A DNA stretch of 64,000 nucleotides, taken from Boswellia sacra. Its lineage: Eukaryota; Streptophyta; Magnoliopsida; Sapindales; Burseraceae. The stretch is taken from NCBI GenBank assembly GCA_013180625.2, contig SNVD02010073.1, forward strand, positions 1 through 64,000, written 5' to 3'. The position numbers were made by a program, and so were the translations under genes. Shown here piece by piece: positions 60,164-64,000 of the stretch (positions within the stretch are counted from its first letter, which is position 1; the number at the start of each line of letters is the position of its first letter). The notes under the pieces were generated by a model, which saw only the letters and a program-made list of their open reading frames with translations, was not told the origin of the DNA and made no database searches.

Positions 60164-61361
60164 TTGATTGCATTGCAGCTCTCTCCTCAGTGAACTCCTA
60201 CAAAATATGTATATGCTCTATTTTTGTGTTATATATTGGCATTTTAGGTATTTTTGTGTGGTTATGTGCATGAAGCAACTGCGTTGTAATAGCCATTGTT
60301 TCAATAAGATAGGTTTTTTTTTGCTGTATAATAATACCTGTTATTTCTTTAGGAATTAGATTACACACTCAGTTTCATGGTGAACTTATTGTGATTTGAT
60401 ATCAACTGGAGGGCCCCTATTAAAGAGGTTAATAGAACGTATCACATTTTTACATTTAAACTATACCCAATACAATACAATTATTGTATTTAAATAGGCC
60501 TTTTGTCGAACAAGAGAATCTGGTGTACTCAGGATGGCATAAAAATGAGAAATACTTATAAAATTCAAATTATAATCCTTCCAAAATGTTAATGATTTTT
60601 ATAATTGATTTTCTTTAAAATTTCTCGTGATTCTTTACTCAAAAGTATATGCGGAAACACGCTGATATAAAGAAATTTTAATTTTTATTAAATTAATAAA
60701 GATATTATGCTAAGGATTGTTTATATTTATTATCTCCCCAAGCCGCAGGTAGGTTTTCTATAAGTCACTGAAATGAAAAAATTAATTAATTAAAGAATGA
60801 ATTCCATATCAGCTCTGATAGGTAAAAAATAATTTGTAACTTTTCGTTTTCGCTTGATGTTGCTTAAAAATTTGATTAAGTGCGTGCTGCCCGCATGCAT
60901 GCCTTCTATAGCTTGAAATGGTTAAGTAGCTTGCACTTCGTGAGTTAATAGTTTTGCAAAAACCAAAATTTGTATAAGAAAAATAATATTAATTAAATTG
61001 GACAGACAAGAAAAAAGAAACTATGAATTCTTCCATAAATTTAAACATAAACTTTATTATTTCTTTTTTAAATAATTGTTTCTACACAGAAAGAACAGAA
61101 AAGAAAAAAAAGAAACCATCAAGATCAAGAAGTCACAAAATAACTCATACACTTTCAATAAAATCCAGTGTTTTGTATAAATTGTGAGCAAACTTGATCA
61201 CTTCATTAATGCATAAAGAGTTTTTTGTTAATAATTAATTAAAAAAACCCCAAAATATAGAGGGGTGTAAAAATGTGCCCTCTATGCCAAACTTCTCAGT
61301 TAGCCCCTTCTATCCACTTCATTTCAGTGTCCCTCTTACCCGTAAGAGGTCACAGTCTCCA
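60164..61361. other. Intergenic region
   Basis: 3' untranslated region of the SH3 gene, then AT-rich DNA up to the leader of the next gene. No gene was seen. Confidence 0.5.
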
Positions 61362-64000
61362 ATGGCTATGGCAATCTCCGTGTTATCATCATCACTCTCT
61401 CTCAAACCAAACCCTTCAAATCCCCTTCTCCCATCTCTCCCTAACCCTTATCCTCCTCTTCGGCTCTCCACCATTTCATGCTCAATTCGCCCCATCACCG
61501 TCGCCTCCTCCCATGACAACGACCCTCTCAAACTCCCTCCTAGATTCCTCGGCCTGGCAGCTTCCGTGGCGATATTCTTTCTTGGGTTTGGCGTTCGTGT
61601 TTCTTCTGCGGCATCTACACAACTCTCTCCCGTCGCCGGCCACCACCACCACCTTCTTCAAGGTCATTCTTACCACTTCTCTTCTGGGTTTTCGTCTCTG
61701 ATTTTCTCATCCTGACTAACCCATTTGAGTCTTTCTCCAGATGAAGGTAAGGATGAGAATGATGTAAAGGATGAAGAGTTGGAAGCAGCATTCGAGAAGT
61801 GGAAGTCCAAAACGTATGCTTTGACTGTACCTCTGAAGATCGTTTCTTTACAGGGTTCGATGCCTCAATCCTGGGCTAAGGAGTTTATGAAAGCTCAAGG
61901 GAGGAGATTAAAGTTGCAGACTAGCTTTTGTGCTAGTCTTGAAGGCATATTTTCTAATTTATCTACGCCTTTTAACAAAGTCAAGGTCAAGTCAAAATCT
62001 TTTATGGCTGCTGATATTGTTGGCATTGGTGATTCCTGGCTCAACTTTGCTATTAAAAAGGCATTAATTGAGCCAATGCCAGGAGTAGAAGACCAGGATT
62101 GGTTTAAATGCTTGAGTGATAAATGGAAGGTAACATCTTTAGCTGATGTTTTTCACTTCTCTAGCTTTATCTATTTACAACTGTGGTTTTATACTCTCTA
62201 ATTATAGCCATTATGGCAGCTGTTCTGCTTTTGATAATCAGTTTCTCAATTTTGTTGTTTAATGGTTAATTTTGTTGTTTCTCAATTTCTCGTGTGTTAC
62301 TTGTGGAATTTTTGTTTATTTCCACTAACGAAGTCTCAGGTATATCTACGCAGGAACAATGAAGGAGAAATAGATCCTGAAGGTAAAATATGGGCTGCAC
62401 CATATCGATGGGGGACCATGGTGATTGCTTACAAGAAAAGTAAATTTAAGAAGCATAAATTGGCTCCAGTTGAGGTGAATTTTCTTTCAAGCATGTAAAT
62501 TTTCTTTAGAGATACCAAATTAATAGGTAAAGTATAGTGATTTTGAACAAGCATTAGCTCGACCATAATTTTTCTAGTCACATTAATTTCTTCTCTGACC
62601 TTACCATTTCGATCCCTCTGTTTTGTCTGCACTCTCCAGTGATAGCTTTCTTGACACTTGATTGTTCTCCTTTTGCCCCAATTTTAAACATGTGCTGCCT
62701 GAACTGACAGAGGCAGAGGTTGTGGAGTTGTTGGATATGTCATAAGGATATGTTGCATGGTGTGATCCTTGCACTTTGTTTTCCCTTTAGGATATGGAAA
62801 AAGATAATTTATGCCAATTATGTTAAGAGAAGAGTTTTGCACCTACCGCTACATGATTAACGTGACGTGCTGTTGCAGGACTGGACAGATTTGTGGCGGC
62901 CTGAGCTTGCTGGCAGGATTTCGATGGTTAATTCTCCCAGAGAGGTTATTGGTGCAGTTTTGAAGTATATGGGGGCATCATACAACACGGACAACATCGA
63001 TTTGCAAGTTCCTGGTGGTAGGACTGCTCTTCAGCAGAATCTGGCATTATTTGGAAAACAGGTACATAGAGATAATATATAAGTCATTTTATACCATGCT
63101 TACATGATAGTAAATATAAAAGTTGCCCTGATAAACTCTAAATGTCAAACAAGACTTTAATGATGGAAATAGACAGAGGACTTGATTTTACCTTTCATCC
63201 AATGATTATTTCAAAAAATAGAATTTTATATAGAAGGAGTATTATGCTCTCGAATATTGGCATGGTTTCCAGCATTTGTACATACCTAATCAATGAGCTT
63301 CACTATATCTAAATACATGTATGAGCCCTGCCCCTCCAGTAATTTTTTATAGACAATAATCTGAATTAGATGTTAAAATTGTTGAATACTTTACTCTATT
63401 ATTATGAACTCTGCCTTTACTATGTAGGTTCGTCTGTTTGACAGCAAACACTATCTAAAAGCATTTGGAGTGGGGGATGTATGGGTGGCAGTTGGGTGGA
63501 GTAGTGATGTTCTTCCTGCTGCCAAACGTATGTCCAATGTTACAGTGATTGTTCCCAAGTCTGGTGCTAGCTTATGGGCTGATCTTTGGGTATATGTCTC
63601 TGCCTCTCATACTCCTTTGAGATTCACTTTATTATCACAATCATTTTGGTGATCTCTATAGATGAAAATATTAACAATAATCTTGTATCAACTTTTAGGC
63701 CATCCCAGCTGCCTCCAGACTTGAAACCAACCAAATTGGGGGCCGAGTCAGAGGTCCATCTCCATTAATCCATCAATGGATAGAGTTCTGTTTGCAAGCA
63801 GCAAGAGCACTACCTTTCAAGCAGGAGGTCATTCCAGGTGCAGTACCCTCTGCTCTGGATACTATTCCAGTTGAAGTGCCTAAAGATCTTCTCAAGGGTA
63901 GAACAAAGTTGGATACAAATCTAATTGCTGGAGTACCCCCGCCAGATATTCTGACTAGATGCGAGTTTTTGGAGCCGCTGTCTGATGCTACATTGTCGGA
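61362..64000 (+). CDS. Chloroplast putrescine-binding-protein-like gene, 3' end outside window
   Basis: Plant homologue of bacterial periplasmic polyamine-binding (PotD-type) solute-binding proteins, like Arabidopsis At1g31410; plastid role not well defined. Six exons visible in frame: 61362-61662, 61741-62129, 62340-62474, 62879-63061, 63428-63589, 63699-64000 (490 codons so far, open at the window end). Start at the ATG at 61362 (ccaatggct) because it begins a typical Ser-rich plastid transit peptide; an ATG at 61284 in the same frame is possible. Residues about 66-90 are hydrophobic and end in VSSAAS, which could be a thylakoid-type second signal or a membrane anchor. The binding-protein fold follows: SLQGSMPQSW, IGDSWLNFAI, WAAPYRWGTM, WTDLWRPELAGRI, and VAVGWSSDVLPAAK. 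All introns are GT-AG. Intact as far as seen. Confidence 0.88.

Noticed and set aside
1..64000. tRNA, rRNA, CRISPR array or bacterial-type defence system
   Set aside because: None could be supported by eye; the window is typical plant nuclear DNA, and a dedicated tRNA scan would be needed to exclude tRNA fragments.

Overview
This is nuclear DNA from a flowering plant, almost certainly a eudicot. The evidence is AT-rich intergenic DNA, short GT-AG introns, plant-only gene families (cellulose synthase-like, BAHD, P-class PPR, RLCK-VII kinase, CDR1-type aspartic protease) and plant Ty3/gypsy elements with a tRNA-Asp primer site. The exact species cannot be read from the window; a rosid is plausible.

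Layout. 205-2862 (+): 3' two thirds of a cellulose synthase-like gene (CslB/CslH type). 3044-6426: 3' end of a Tekay/Del-like gypsy element (integrase tail, purine tract, 2.5 kb LTR) joined to a GC-rich block that contains a perfect 248-bp inverted repeat. 6427-7650 (+): a BAHD acyltransferase whose first exon part is replaced by the LTR, so it has no start codon. 8641-9748: a 1.1-kb element with long inverted ends. 11627-14152 (-): a PPR protein with 17 full P-type repeats. 14.2-29.2 kb: gene-free, AT-rich DNA with nested miniature transposons. 29247-32802 (+): an NFD4-like nodulin/MFS transporter. 33565-35022 (-): a GT4 glycosyltransferase. 37467-39518 (-): a five-exon RIPK/PBL-like receptor-like cytoplasmic kinase. 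42658-43449 (+): an uncharacterised plant protein. 45.2-45.7 kb: two miniature elements in opposite orientation. 46116-47438 (+): a secreted aspartic protease. 48086-60163 (+): a ten-exon SH3P1-like BAR/SH3 protein whose 8-kb intron 6 holds an LTR element that itself contains part of an Athila/Tat-type gypsy element in the opposite direction. 61362-64000 (+): 5' part of a chloroplast putrescine-binding-protein-like gene, cut by the window end.

The genes are independent plant loci, not an operon or pathway. Exon borders were set by hand from reading frame, splice dinucleotides and family similarity; untranslated ends were not defined. No bacterial-type system, CRISPR array, rRNA or convincing tRNA was seen. 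The most unusual structures are the large perfect hairpin at 3.0-3.6 kb, the LTR-decapitated but otherwise open BAHD frame, the retroelement-filled intron of the SH3 gene, and a 30-bp coding minisatellite in that same gene.
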